The translations under genes were made by a program, and so were the position numbers. From Pilaira anomala (lineage: Eukaryota > Mucoromycota > Mucoromycetes > Mucorales > Mucoraceae): 64,000 bases of DNA. A model generated the notes under the pieces. That model did not search any database and was not told the DNA's origin. It was given only the letters and a program-made list of their open reading frames with translations. The stretch is from positions 895,501 through 959,500 of the forward strand of contig JAIXMQ010000001.1 in the NCBI GenBank assembly GCA_025716855.1, in the 5' to 3' direction. Shown piece by piece: positions 11,378 through 24,137 of this stretch. Within the stretch, counting starts at the first letter, position 1, and every line of letters begins with the position of its first letter.

Positions 11378-14300
11378 TTAACTTTCTTTGTCCGTGAAGA
11401 TATCAGAATAAAATCTATAAGAAGGGTCAGTAAAATACAGATTTTATCATCATAAAATTACTTACTCGGACAATGGTAATTTAACACGATGTCTATTAGC
11501 CATTTCTTCAATATATTCTTTTCTGATGACATACGGTCTCGTATAGGTATCTGTTACAACACGACATGCTTGGTGTGCTGAAATTACGGTACTTCTAACC
11601 ATGGATCCTAATGCATGACGACTTACTACAATACCATCCACTAGAGGACCAAAAATCTATTTATATTCTATCAATTATCATGAATTACAACAGTATATAC
11701 TTGTTTACTTACTAATGCATTTTCATTTAATCTTTGACTAGCTGCTATACTGGCAGGTGTTGTCCCTAATGCAGGTACCAAAATTCTAATCCAGTACAAA
11801 CCATTTGCACTATTCTTTAAGGGATTAATGAAAATGTAAACCATGGCCTTTGAATTTAGAGAACTAGAACTCTTGATTATTTTAGCAATTGACTTGTAAT
11901 GATCAAGATCCTCAATCCAAATAATACAGACATGATCGTCTGAAGAAACTTGTTGATGAATTTTTGTGATTGAGTTTACATTTCCCCAGGTAATATCATC
12001 AGTAGGTGGCATCTTTAAAAAGTAAGGCACATTGACAATAAGTTCCACTGTTCGATCAGAATAGTAAGGGAATGTTTCACAAATAGATGGATTGAGTTTT
12101 CCTTTGTATCCTTTATGGTCTTTGGTGTTTACCTGTAAAAGATTATAGTTGATTAGTTGTTCTCCCAAAATATATATGTATATAATAAACTTACAGCCCA
12201 TCCAACACAGTGTATGAATTGCAAAAACTGTTCGCTTAAAGGAGGAGGTGTTTCGATCAACTCAGACCAAGTAGTATTACCAGATTTGGCATAATATGCA
12301 GAAACAGATATACAATCACGTCTAATAAAAAAAAAGAGGGGGAGAAACATTAGTCAATTCAAATTTTTCAATAACAGAGTATGTAAGTATACTTTACTCA
12401 TTTAGCATATCGAGAGTTTCCATTTCGGAAATAATAGAATCCGTAATATGCAAAGGTGTAATATGTTTTCTATTTTCAGGTAAAAGAAACCCGATTTGGG
12501 CTAACAGTAATCTAAATCCTCTGGGACTCCTATTGTCAATTTTAGGACCCTCAGAAGAAAGCTGATACTTTTGAAGATAATTGCTTTCGCAAGATTTCAT
12601 ATGTAATAATTCAGACTTTTCTTGAAGTTGCATTAATTTCTTAACTGATTCCCATTCTTCCCATTCTTTTGATTGAGGTACAAATATTTTATCCATTGTA
12701 GGCATTTCTTTTTCATTTACAGCTATTGCTGTTGGTACTGTAACTGGTTTTTCGGTATAAAACGATTCTTGTTTAGGAGGCTTTAAAAATCCTGAGCCGT
12801 TACCACTACCAGAATTACTGAGAGGTGAATCTAATGGAGTAGAGGTTGTAGAAATATGTGCTGCAGGATCCTTATATTGAGTTTCCATTGACCAAACATA
12901 TTTTCCTGTAGTATCTCGAATGACAGCTACAACAGACGGTATATCCTTGGGCATACTATCTTTTTGTACTTTGCCCGTGACATCAATGATTGCCAATAAG
13001 GTCTTTCGATCAATTAAAAAATAACGAATGGATGATGCATGGTCCGCTAGACTACTATCATGCTTTTTTAATTCTCTGAATTCTTTCAATTGACGAACAT
13101 CATCTTCCATAGCTGACCTGCAACTTCCCAAAGAACGTTCGTTAGGTAAAGAAAATCTTCCCAATTGATTTACAAACTGTGACATACAATACTCAGCTGC
13201 CATTCTTACTGCCATTTCTTCCTTTTTATGTACGGATGAAGTATGACGAACAGTCGAAGGCGTTGTTGATGCATTGTTACTGTCATTATTTTGGTTATGA
13301 TTGTTATGCTTATTCACTCGAGGAGGTAATTGGAATAATTGTTTTGTAGGTTGGAAAGATGTATCTCGTCTCTTTTTCTTTTCGACATTAACAGGTTCAG
13401 CTGGTGTAGCTGGTGTAGATGGCTCTCGATCGAATATAGTGATACCTTTACTGAGTGTAGCAATCACTGCTGTATAGCAATCACGGTCATCTATAATCCA
13501 TTGACTTACTAAGATCCATTTAATCATACAGTCATATGCCTGTACAATTAAGGGATATGTCTGAACTAATTTACCAGCACTGATCAATGTATCGACATAG
13601 CGACTAAGTGCTAATACAAGCTCTCTTGCTACATTCTATAGACACATCAGTTACTATTTATTTTACATGAATTAAATTTATAACAATTAAATACCTTGTT
13701 GTCCCTCTTTACAAAATCGTATAAATCCACAAAATCCATCAATACATCGAAAGCAACAAGTGTTACATCAGCGGGTAATTGCATTGTCAAAATCTTGTCT
13801 TGAATCAATTTGACGACCGTTCCAACAAGTCCAGGGCAAAATGGAACATCTTCAATGACATAAACATTAATTAGATGTAATATGTATCTCATATTATAAG
13901 ATGACGCTTCTGTTCGTAATGACATTAACAAAACTTCCAGTATGTAAAATTTAAGCTGTAAAAAAGTCAGCTTTTTTACCGGGAATCATAATAATTATAA
14001 TAAAGTTTGGGACTTACAGATAAAAAGGGATTTTCAGAATCTCCCTCTACAGGTTCTGCATATAAGACACGGATCTAAAAAAAAATCAAATAAATGAGAA
14101 TCGTCCCTTATTTCTCTTACGGGGTTTTTTATTGACTTACCAGTTGAGTTATTAATTGCTCTTGCTCTCCAACCAATGATACATTCTCAGAAGAGGTATT
14201 TAATTCACAATCCCATCCAAGTTTTAACTCTACTCTGTTAAAGTGATTTGGTAAACACATAATGGTACTTAAAACCTTGATTGCAGCCAATCTTAAATTA

Positions 14301-16109
14301 TCAATGGATACATTTGTTTTGCAGTCAAATCGTAATTTCGGCAAAACCATTTTAATTGCTACAATAAAATCAGGTACCAGCATACGAACACCCTCTAAAT
14401 CAGTAGCAAATAATTCTGTACAGGATAATAATACGGTAGGTAGGCAAGCTTCAGACTTTAATCCGACTGTCAATGCGGCATAAAATCTTTCAATATATGT
14501 TCGTAAAAATGGTTGACGCTTTTGTGGTTTACAAAATATTTTGCAGAGTGTTGAAAGTGATTCTGCGCATCCGTATTGTGATTCGTGGTCTGCTTGAGAT
14601 GATCTGGATGCAGCATCGAATAAATATGTACCAAACATGTGTAAAAGTGTATTACCGTCTGGATTTGTGCCCTGTGGTGAGTCTGTGATATCTGGGTTTG
14701 TTGAATTTAATGCATCTACCAAGCTACCTATTCCAAAAATGGCCAACGTAAAATTACTTGAAGGTAATTGTAATGGATGAGGAATCAAATATATCACTCG
14801 ATGCCAAGCATAATACACAAATTCAGATGGTAAATCTAACTTGATATTAGGTCCGTTGATATAAACTCCATCTGTGCCTTGCTTATCTCCATACATTAAA
14901 CTCTGTACTCTTCTCGTTAATCCTAATGAGGTTGAACTCCATTGTTGAATAGCTTTGGATCGGTGCGTCCAACGAATAAAACAGTTCTATTACAAAATTT
15001 AATTTTCGTCATTATATTCCTTTTCCCAATTGTTACCTTCAAAATATCCCACATTTCAACATCCATAGTAGTTGATCGCAGCCATAATTCAAACAAAACC
15101 TTAAAAAACAAAGAAAGTTTAATTCATTATCCTTTTTTTTTTTTTCAACACCAAGAACGATGTTCTTACTTGTAATAAATTATCGCATAATTCGTCAGCC
15201 ATATTCATCACACCCAGATTAGATGTTTCCCCTGCCGGTTCCTTTAGTAAATAATCAGTAATACCGAGCATGACTTTTAATAAAATAGCCCATGTCTCTC
15301 CGGAAAGCTTTAATGTTCTACCAGCCATAGCAAGTACTTTGAGAGTCTTTTTACATAATTCAATATGACGCAGGACTAGCTGAGATAAAGTTTCTTTCAA
15401 GGCAGTTGGTTGTAAGTGAGCATTACTAGCATTATTGTTGGTATTGTTGTTATTATTATTATTGTTATTATTATTGTTATTGCTATTAGGTGTAGAATTA
15501 TTAAATGTCATGGGTACGATATGATTCTGTGCACTTGTAGGTATGTTAATATGAAAACTAGCATTATTTCGGTTAATATTACTTGGAGTAGCAGTTGAGT
15601 TTGAGTGAGCAAGTGTAGCTGAATTAATAGTCGAAGTAGGTGCTGCTTGAGAACCACTGGGTCGAGCAATACGAGGTTGAAATAATAACGAAAACTGATG
15701 AAATATAATTTGGTAAAACTCCTGCTCCAGGCCCTCTTTGTTGACTGCAGCAGGTCTAGTGTTTGACTCAAATAACCATCTTGCATATATATCGATATCA
15801 TCGTTGGTAATGGCCATATCCTCTAAAGGTAAATTGAAACCCTGTCCAATCACTTCCATAAACCATTTTACATGGGCTGGCGAAGAAAATATGCTGGAAT
15901 CGGGTGGTTGTTTCCCTGATGCTGGATGAAGATAGCCTGTAATCTCTGATATTAAACTTCTTCTTATTGCTAAAGGAAGCGAGCCCAATATATTTGTTTC
16001 TAAATAAGAAAAGAGAAAGCTTTTGAGTTAAAGTTACGCCCAACTAAAAGTCTTCATTACGTGAGTCATGCTGCAGCAGACGAAGCTGAGCGATCCAATC
16101 CAGAAACAT
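11378..16109 (-). CDS. RalGAP subunit beta homologue
   Basis: Likely the non-catalytic beta subunit of the Ral GTPase-activating complex, related to the tuberin system. Eleven exons (minus): 16109-16061, 15999-15170, 15099-15037, 14986-14141, 14074-14018, 13955-13695, 13635-12398, 12321-12195, 12132-11713, 11656-11466, 11414-11378; 1372 aa, close to the about 1490 of animal RalGAP-beta. Blocks matching the animal family in order include VKWFMEVIGQGFNLPL, ETWAILLKVML, VLFELWLRS, a WxxxSKAIQQWS block, LFDAA, a TLCKIFCKPQK block, and the C-terminal Rap/Ran-GAP-like fold (YAKSGNTTW, HCVGWAVNT, RHALGSMVRST). The short last exon gives EFYSDIFTDKES, matching the animal EFYTSLFQ terminus, which supports using the GTAAGT donor at 11465 instead of stopping there. 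A poly-N tract sits near residues 125-140. Confidence 0.9.
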
Positions 16110-16278
16110 GAAGATTATTTACTATCTACTACTAAAAGAAGAAAAGCGGGTAGTAGATAATTGAATTATGCGTTAGTTTATCTAAGTCAACTAATTAACA
16201 TATCACGTGATGAATTATGGTTCTTAGAAGGTTTACTTTCTATGTATTATTTACAGTTTATTAAGTAAGAAGTTATTA

Positions 16279-18768
16279 TTACTGAAGTTCGCCATGAACC
16301 AATTGATTATGGAGTCTATAATAAGTTGAATGATTATTCATCAATTCATCGTGGGTGCCTAAATATAAGTTATATCAATACACAATCAATTATTTAAAAT
16401 CATATACACGAGATGAATTACCTTTTTCAAGAATATTTCCTGGCGTTTTACCCATCACAACAATCATATCTGCCTTTCTAATAGTAGAAAGTCTATGAGC
16501 AATAACTAAAACTGTTCTTCCTTGCATTAATTTATCGAGTGCATCTTGTACCATACGTTCACTTTGAGCTAAACGAAACAAAAAAAAACATTGTTAAAAT
16601 TATTATCAATCTACTTAAATATATTTATACTTACTGTCTAAAGCTGAGGTAGCTTCATCTAATATAAGAATCTAAATAACACAGTAAATATACAAGTATA
16701 AGATACTATTTTCATCTTATATTATTACCTTTGGATCCTTTAAAATAGCCCGTGCAATGGCAATTCTTTGCTTTTGACCACCAGAAAGGGCAGCACCACG
16801 TTCACCAACAATTGTATTATAACCATCAGGGAATCCATCAATAAACACTTCAGCATTTGCTTTTCTAGCAGCTTCTCTTACTTCTTCCATGGTAGCGTCA
16901 GGACGTCCATAACGAATATTTTCCAAAATAGATGTAGCGAATAAAACAGGTTCTTGGTTGATAAATCCGATATGATGTCTAAGCCAAGAAGGATCTAAAC
17001 TCTTTAAATCTTCTCCATCAAGCGTAATAGAACCATCTGTTGGCTCATAAAATCGTTCTAACAATGAAGCAATAGTTGATTTTCCAGAACCAGATGGGCC
17101 ACATAATGCAATTGTACTTCCCTGAGGTACAACCAAATTGAATTTATCCAAAACTTTTTGATCAGGACGTGTAGGATAACTGAAATCAATATCTTTAAAT
17201 ACAACGTCACCTTGAACACGAGTAAGTGTAAGTCCTCCTCTTAAAGGAACATCGGGGTGTAAATGAATAAATTCAAATACACGAGTAGCAGATGCAGCAG
17301 CCTTAATTGATTGTCCAAAGAGAACACCAAGTGATACTAAAGAATGTTGGGCAGTTTGTGTAGAAAGCATATACGACATCAGATCACCACTTGTAAGTTC
17401 ATTGTTAACTACTAAAGAGCCACCATAATAGAGAACTGTCAATACCATACATCCAACAGAAATATTCGTCAGGCCTTGGAAAAGACCAATATGAAGTCCC
17501 ATATTCTTGTTAGATTTAGCTACCTTTTCACAGGCTTCACCATAATGTTCCATTTCACGATCTTCAGATGCAAAAGCTCGGACAGTTCTCATATTCGAAA
17601 TTACCTCACCAGCTACACCACCTGATATTCCGTCCAATTGCTTGTTGTGTTTACTTAACTTTCTTAAATAAGCACCATAAAGATTCAATAATACATATAA
17701 AACTGGCATAGTGCCCAACATAGTCAAGGTTAATGAAGTCGAAATTCTAAAAAGTTGAATAGACGACCCGATAGTTTGAGTCACTGATTTAAGACCTTGA
17801 GTTACAAGTTGCTTGAATGTACTCTATAAATTTATACATAAATATTAATTTATAAAATAAAGCAAAATAAAGCATCTTTTTATATACCTTAAAATCAGAC
17901 ACATCAGCAGTTAAACGACTTACGAGCTCACCACTACGATGACAATCAAAGAAAGAAATATCCTGTCTAATAATAGCCCTGAATAACTTTGCACGAAGTC
18001 TCTTTGCAACATTTTCACCAAAAGCAGAAACAAGAGATATATGAGCAAAAGTTAAAAATCCTTGTGCAGTCAAAAGTCCAAATAATTTTAAAGCAGGTCC
18101 ATTTAAATCACGAATTGTTAAAGCGCCTAATCCATCCGCTGCAGCGGATACACTAGAAGATAATACATTAATGAGTTGGCCGGTAACGAGTGGTGTTTGC
18201 AGTTGCACAATAGCTGCACCAACTGCTGTCAAAATAATAAATCCAAGTAAAACTAAATCTGGTTTAACTAAATCCCAAATATCTTGTGCGATCGTCTTTG
18301 CTTCTTCCTGTGGTAAAATTTTGTTTAATACCGTCTTTTGCGTCACTGCTTCTTGAATGATAAACGTAGGTTGAGGTTGGAAATCACAATAAACGGTCTT
18401 CATTTTAAATAGTTCAAAGGAGTGAGCAAGCTTAAGCCCACAAGCCAGTGAAACTAAAGGTACCCCGTTGGCTTTTATAGTTTGTAATGATCCTCCAGAA
18501 AGTGTTGCTTTAATTATATCGCTTTGCTTGAAGTTACTAGAAGAAAGTGTTAACAAAAAAAAAAAGGAAAAGGAGGGCATTCCATTCTTTTACCTTGGTT
18601 TCAAAAAAGGCTTTAATGTTGACATTTGCTTCAAATTGACCGTAGGCCGGAAAACAATGGAAGCCTGGAAATATTTAAATGTTAGTAACTTTTTCGTTTC
18701 ATATTATATGTAAAAATTACCACATTGTTACATGGCCGAAGCGCTAATCTAGCGATTAGCAACGGCAT
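16279..18768 (-). CDS. Mitochondrial ABC half-transporter, ABCB8-like
   Basis: Half-size ABC exporter of the mitochondrial inner membrane, ABCB8/MITOSUR type. Seven exons: 18768-18721, 18664-18593, 18526-17888, 17823-16729, 16671-16635, 16568-16422, 16358-16279; 705 aa versus about 735 for animal ABCB8. The first exons encode an Arg/Leu-rich, acid-free presequence ([16 protein letters not shown]). The membrane domain contains [22 protein letters not shown] and [11 protein letters not shown]. The ATPase domain has Walker [10 protein letters not shown] (about 494), Q-loop FINQEPVLF, signature LSGGQKQR (about 598), Walker [12 protein letters not shown] (about 620) and the H-loop [20 protein letters not shown] and LDPSWLR favour ABCB8 over other half transporters. 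For exon 3 the first AG (TTCTAG) would put TAA in frame; the downstream acceptor TTCAAG keeps the frame open. The N-terminal joins are therefore less certain than the rest. Confidence 0.9.
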
Positions 18769-19309
18769 ATATGTTTTTACTGAAAGAAAAAAAGGGACTT
18801 AATTAAAGGGTGGCGGTAGAATTTATACATCGTTACTCAGGGACGTGCTATTGGTTGTACAAAAAATGTTGGTCAGCATTCACATGAATATTGCTCATGT
18901 CATTGTCTGTTAGATTACTTGAAAGCCTGCTTAATGATGGTGTTCGAAATCATATCTATCAAATATTATAGTTATTTTACCATAAATAAAACAACAATTT
19001 CATTACCAAACTTTTTTTTTTTTTAATATAAACTTTCAGTTTTTATCAGTAGTTTAAGTACAATTGGTGAAATAAAAAAAATCGATTTGTATAATATAAT
19101 AGGATATGATTCCCAGTGCTATATGGTAAAAAGGACTTATCTTTAGATTTAAATTTTCATGTACGAAAGCTGCTTCTATACTTTTGGCTAGGTACAATAA
19201 GTTCATAATCAGACGTGTATCTGAGAAATGTCACGTGTAAATCACGTGCAGCAAAACAGAAAAAAGTATAGTATAAATACTGTTAAAAGTTAAAGTTTTC
19301 ATGAAATAA
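18769..19309. other. ABCB8 upstream region / flank of LINE insertion
   Basis: About 540 bases upstream of the ABCB8-like gene and, on the other side, original 5' flank of the interrupted tRNA-Lys locus. It holds two closely spaced CACGTG hexamers. No ORF of interest was seen. Confidence 0.4.
19232..19248. promoter_or_regulatory. Paired CACGTG boxes
   Basis: Two perfect CACGTG palindromes at 19232-19237 and 19243-19248, with centres 11 bases apart (about one helical turn). CACGTG is the consensus of bHLH/bHLH-ZIP factors. They lie about 75 bases before the original tRNA start and about 465 before the ABCB8 start, so the target gene is unclear. Confidence 0.4.
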
Positions 19310-19326
19310 GCCCTGTTAGCTCAGTT
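19310..19326 (+). repeat. Left copy of 17-bp target-site duplication (tRNA 5' end)
   Basis: gccctgttagctcagtt, identical to the first 17 bases of the tRNA-Lys at 24355. The bases on both sides of the two copies differ (aataa/agcat before; taaag/ggtag after), so the identity is exactly 17 bp and brackets the LINE. This is what a target-site duplication looks like; the remnant includes 10 of 12 A-box bases. Confidence 0.8.
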
Positions 19327-19536
19327 TAAAGATTTTGTTTTATTAATAAGAAGAATACTGCATTCGGTTAATTTTACCATTAATGCATTCTATAGGAGAA
19401 CATGAGGAGGGGATGTAAAAAATATATCTATCTAATAAAAGAGGTACTCTAATATAAAAAAAGGTTGATGGAATAGTTTTGAATTATAATGAGAGCAAAA
19501 TTTTGAACAATAAGTGGAGACCCAAGAGCTAGATTT

Positions 19537-22500
19537 TTAAGAGTTTAATAGTCTTGAGTTCGCAACTTGAAGATCTTGAGATTGATCATTAGTAGTATTA
19601 GGAAGTTTGGTACGGTTGTTGTTGTGATCACGCCATAACGCACCAGGATCAGGGTCTTCTGGAAGATAGCCAGAGGGATTCACTAGTATTTCAACGTACC
19701 AGAGTAGAGTAAGGAGAGCAGGCCAGAAGGGTTTGTAGTCCTTGATTTCAAGAGGCAGCAGGGAGATTGCATTATCAATTGGATGGACGTCAGGAGGAGC
19801 ATGGGGCAGAGCATCCCAGAGAGTTGTTGGAATTGCTGGACAGTTATATTTGTTGAAATGACGACGGGAGGTGTGGTCTTGAGTACACAAGCATTCGTGA
19901 GGGTTACCAGGTAACCAGCCCATACGCCATCTGATGAGCCTACTTCTATCGGTACGGGTGGCCGGGAGGTACAGAACGGGGTCGAGACCAATTTCCGGGC
20001 GACATGCTCTAGCTAACACCTGGGAGGTACTGCCAAGGAAGGTGGTGAGCCTGGTTTGACGAGCCTCAGCCAAATACGAGAACAGCCCATCACGGGATTC
20101 TGTGGCATAGGTAGGGAGACTGGTGTACAAGTTATTCTTCTTAAGAGAGGATTGTAGCAAAGACCTTGAAGACATGTTTTCTTGGAGGCGAACCAAGAGA
20201 CAATCCTTAGGCAGGTGGTGGACACGGAGACAGAATTTTGTTACCAGAACATCTGCACGCCAAGAAACCGAAGGCAGATTTATCATGATTTTGAGAACTT
20301 GAGTGGAAGAAGTGGGGTGACCCCCAACCATCAGCCGAAGACACCGGTCTTGTATCTTTTCGAAGAGAGCCAGATCTTTTTTAAGCAAATGAAGAATGGC
20401 TAGGCCATATTCAAACTTGGGACGGATAAAGGTCTTGTACAACTTTGAACTGAGTAGCAGAGAGAATCCAGAGCGGTGAGCACCCATCTTGTGTAGAGTA
20501 GCCATAGCAGCCATTGTACCAGGGGCTCGTAGCTTTGCCATAGCATTACCGGAGATACCAGACTTGATAAAAGGTACACCTAGATATACAAATTCATCGA
20601 CTTGTGGAAGAGTTACATTATACAACTTCAGAGGATCCAAAGGTACACCAGCAGGAGTTCGACCAGGGGGATGATTTATGACGGCACATTTAAGTGGGTT
20701 CCATCTATAACCAAGATCCGTGGAGTGTTGAGCAACAGCGGCTAGCATCTGATGGACTTCACGTCTAGTACCAAATATAGCAACATCATCGGCAAATAGC
20801 AGCGAGTTGATGGCGACAGTTTCAGAAGCAGAAGAACTAGTAGCTGGAATAGTGACTCTAGTAGTCTTATCAGAAGCAAAAGAACGTAGCAGGTGAGGCA
20901 GAGAATTAATGTATATAGAATACAATAAAGGACTCAGAACAGAACCTTGCAGAACACCAGTAACAGGAGAGAACGATGGTGATGAACAATTACCAATTAG
21001 AACCGAGACAAACACATCATCAAACAAGTGACGAAGTAGGGCAAGGAGAGGCAGAGGAGTACCAGAGAGTCGAAGAGCCTTCCAGATAATATCTCGGGAG
21101 ACAGTATCATACGCCTGCTTGATATCCAAAAACGCAACTACTGGGTAATGCCCCGATGTTGGTGATGATAATCTTGGATAAGATCATGTAAACACAAAGC
21201 CTGGTCGAGAGCACTACGCCTGGTACGGAAACCACCTTGGGCAATATCAAGTTTTGGTGAGTATTTTGTAACAGCAGTTTGAAGTACCATTTCTAAAAGT
21301 TTTCGTAAAGCAGAAGTCAAAGAAATTGGCCTATAGTTACTTGGAAGAGTAGCATCACCTTTCTTGTGTATTGGGAATACTTGAGCTTGACGCCAGGAAC
21401 GAGGAACGGTTGACCAGGACCAAGACAGCTGAAAAAACAACGAGAGCAAGGAAGCTAAGCGCGACTTTATAGGTCGAAGCATTTCGGCACGGAGGTGATC
21501 AGGTCCGGGAGCCTTACGCTGGGGCAAGCACATGATGTAGTTTTCGATTCGAGAAGAATCGAAAATACCAGAAGCATGAGAGTCAGGAGCAGTAGTGATT
21601 GGTAGAAGAAGAGAAGTATCAACGTTGTTGGACAATGATGTGTTGATATGACGACCATCATAGACTTCTTGTAAATGATCACACATAACCTTAGCAGCAG
21701 TGACAGGACCATCTGGATGGGAAAAGTACCCGAGCTTTCGTGCTTACGCTTTGAATACTTTATTTGGGCTGTAGCTTTGGAGAAGTCAGTTTCAAGGGAC
21801 CGGCAGTAGTCTCGCCACGACAGGCGTTTTGCAGTTAAGACTTCAGACTTGAACTTTTTAGACGCTTGAAGATACTTAACCCAGTAGTCTAGCTTGTGAA
21901 TTCCAGAGGCTCGCCGCCACTTCTTGTACCAATGATCACGTACACCAGCAGAAGCTTGAAGACTAGGAGTCCAGTATTTGTGCCAGTGAGACGGCTTACG
22001 AGGTCGTGTACCAAGACTTGAATCTAGGGAGCTGTAAACAGCATCACAAAGAAGGCCTTCCAAGTAGTCGAAATCAGGTTTGCTTGTAACGGAATTCAGG
22101 GTCGCATCAACTTCCCTTTCTAGTGTCTCATGTAGGCTGTGAGTATTAGTATGAAACTTAGAGGCGTATAGCTGAGCTACATCTGGTTCCTTTAGTTTTG
22201 ACAGTTGCCAAGTTCTTCTAGGAGGAATAGCCTCAGGAGCAGGAGCAATATCTTGATCTATTTCTAACCCAAAAGAGAGAGACAGAAGACAGTGATCGGA
22301 ACCCATGGTAAGTTCATCATATACCTGTATTGCTGCATTCTGTAGTATATTAACATTATTAGTAAGAAAATAGTCAATTATACTTTTATGTTCAACTCCA
22401 TCCATCATCTTGCGATAAGTGAACTTCTTGTAGGCAAGTGAGGCATTCAAAGAGTCAATTCACGGTCTTGATACCAGGTCTTGAACTGAGTACCACGAGG

Positions 22501-22980
22501 ATTTGAAGCATGATCACCGGTAACGTGATGCAAACGAGCATTAAAATCACCACAAAGGATGGTATCTTGTTGGAGAGGAACTGAGTCAAGGATAGCCACG
22601 GCTTGACTCGTGGAGAGGGAGGGCGGAATGTAGAAGCAGGAGATACGCAGTTGGCCAAACTGGAGACAGAGGGTATACGGATTAGGAGGAGGAAGGAGAT
22701 TGACGGGGACGGGACAATCAGGATTGATGAGAGCTACAATACCATTTGAACCACGAACTTTTTTACCAGTGGGAGTGTTACGAGTAACGGGCTTCCCATA
22801 GGTATGAAATTCGGGCCAAGTAGTAGGGAGGGTATAGGGAGCAATCATCCAGGATTCGGTAATGAAGAGTATAGAGAAGGAGCGACAGTGGGAGAGGACA
22901 TCGGCAACAGTAGTTGACTGTAAACCATTAGCGTTCCAAAGACCAATGGTTATATTATTGCACGGAGACAACACACTCAT
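19537..22980 (-). pseudogene. LINE ORF2: endonuclease-reverse transcriptase (3 frameshifts)
   Basis: The N-terminal segment (22980-22450) is an exonuclease/endonuclease/phosphatase-type endonuclease: LWNANGL, LFITESW, GDFNARLHH, then SDHCLL after the first frame change. The RT follows with PLHKKGD-like PIHKKGDATL, NYRPISLTS, AFLDIKQAYD, GVLQGSVLSPLLY and the catalytic LLFADDVAIF. Near the end, CLCTQDHTSRRHFNKYNC fits a CCHC zinc-knuckle-like motif common in LINE ORF2 proteins. The frame is broken near 22450, near 21740 and near 21145. Each break is explained by one missing base in a short homopolymer (TTT, GGG, GGGG), and all shift in the same direction. Whether these are true mutations or assembly errors cannot be decided from the sequence. 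Confidence 0.9.
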
Positions 22981-24137
22981 TGGGAGTGGCTGCCAACGGG
23001 CGCGTCAAATGTGGAATCCTCGGAGTCAGAGCCATACGCATTCTCATGAAATTCCTCGGGTTGTGAAGTATCAATATGCATAGGTTGAACCATAGCAAGG
23101 TCGTCTTGACCGTACATAGATGCATCAGTAGTAAAACCATTCAATAGAGCTTCAGCTGTAGAATCCCAGGACATAGTAGCACGCTTCTTGGTAGGGCGGG
23201 GCACACGTTCTTGAATGATACTCGTAGCAATTGCGGGTGAGAGCCAGCCTTGTTCTTGAAAGTACTTACTAATACTGGGAACCAAATAGGCGCGGACAAA
23301 GTACAGAGATCGGATACAACGGTCTTGATGTAAGGCAGCAGCGAGACTTTCTCTTTGAGGCACTGGCAGGTCAACAAACTTGGGATCTACCACATGTTTT
23401 TGGTCACGAGGATTAAAGTCAGGGATGACTGGAATCTTACATCTATCTAGAGTGGCCAAGAACTCAGTCTTGAACTCCTTATGGATGAGGATGCCAACCA
23501 CCGAACGAGCAGGGAACGAAATGTCTAAAACACGGGCAGTAGAGATACCAAGGACACTAAAGCGTTGGCGGACGTTTTTACGGTCAAGGTTTCGAGAACG
23601 AGGTATATACACATGCGTATAACCGGAAGGCGAATCAGCTTCAGGAGGAAACGAGAAAGCACGTGCAGTTGCAAGAGTCTTGCGCTCAGAGAGAGGTACC
23701 TTAGCTTTACGCTTGACAACTTGAGTCCACTTTGGTTCAGCGACTGAAACAACCGTAGGAGTAACAGGCGAGCCAACAGTGGTCTTGGTAGCAGTGGTCT
23801 TGGTAACAGCGTTTGTGCGACTGGGAGTAACATTTACCTTTTCTTTTGAAGCATACTTACTAGCACTAGAGCCCAGGGAAGAAGCTTGACTTGAACCGGT
23901 GTGAATATCATCAATATTCATGGCAGTAGGGGCATCAGAAGTTGCAGTAACAATGGCTTGAAGCGACTTGATAAGGGCTTTCATATTGGTCAATTCTGCG
24001 CTGACACGTTGGTTCTCCGCTCTGAGTTCCTGAATCAGGTGATCTTGACGTGCTGACGTAGCATCAAATTTTGAGTTTAAATTTTCCAGGGCGGTCATAA
24101 CACCTTGGAGAATTTTTTCAAAGTTGGAGGTGTCCAT
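22977..24137 (-). CDS. LINE ORF1 protein
   Basis: Intact ORF of 386 codons upstream of ORF2. A heptad-rich N-terminal segment (about 1-60; ILQGVMTALENLNSKF, then LRAENQRVSAELTNM) suggests coiled-coil oligomerisation, as in other LINE ORF1 proteins. It is followed by a S/T-rich linker and a region from about 150 to 300 with mixed alpha/beta character (FPARSVVGILIHKEF) that may be an RRM-like RNA-binding fold; no CCHC knuckles were seen. Its stop codon overlaps the ORF2 start as ATGA (22980-22977). The function as RNA-binding nucleoprotein is inferred from position. Confidence 0.78.
   Translation of the reverse strand: MDTSNFEKILQGVMTALENLNSKFDATSARQDHLIQELRAENQRVSAELTNMKALIKSLQAIVTATSDAPTAMNIDDIHTGSSQASSLGSSASKYASKEKVNVTPSRTNAVTKTTATKTTVGSPVTPTVVSVAEPKWTQVVKRKAKVPLSERKTLATARAFSFPPEADSPSGYTHVYIPRSRNLDRKNVRQRFSVLGISTARVLDISFPARSVVGILIHKEFKTEFLATLDRCKIPVIPDFNPRDQKHVVDPKFVDLPVPQRESLAAALHQDRCIRSLYFVRAYLVPSISKYFQEQGWLSPAIATSIIQERVPRPTKKRATMSWDSTAEALLNGFTTDASMYGQDDLAMVQPMHIDTSQPEEFHENAYGSDSEDSTFDAPVGSHSQ

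Noticed and set aside
11462..11467. TAA directly after GAG as the RalGAP-beta stop
   Set aside because: The same bases form a GTAAGT donor, and splicing to 11414 yields EFYSDIFTDKES, matching the family C-terminus.
19310..19326. A second tRNA gene at the left LINE border
   Set aside because: Only the first 17 bases match; D-loop onward is absent, so it is a target-site duplication and not a tRNA gene.
19683..20225. Short ORFs in other frames within LINE ORF2
   Set aside because: Overlapping frames of a relatively GC-rich coding region; no independent features.
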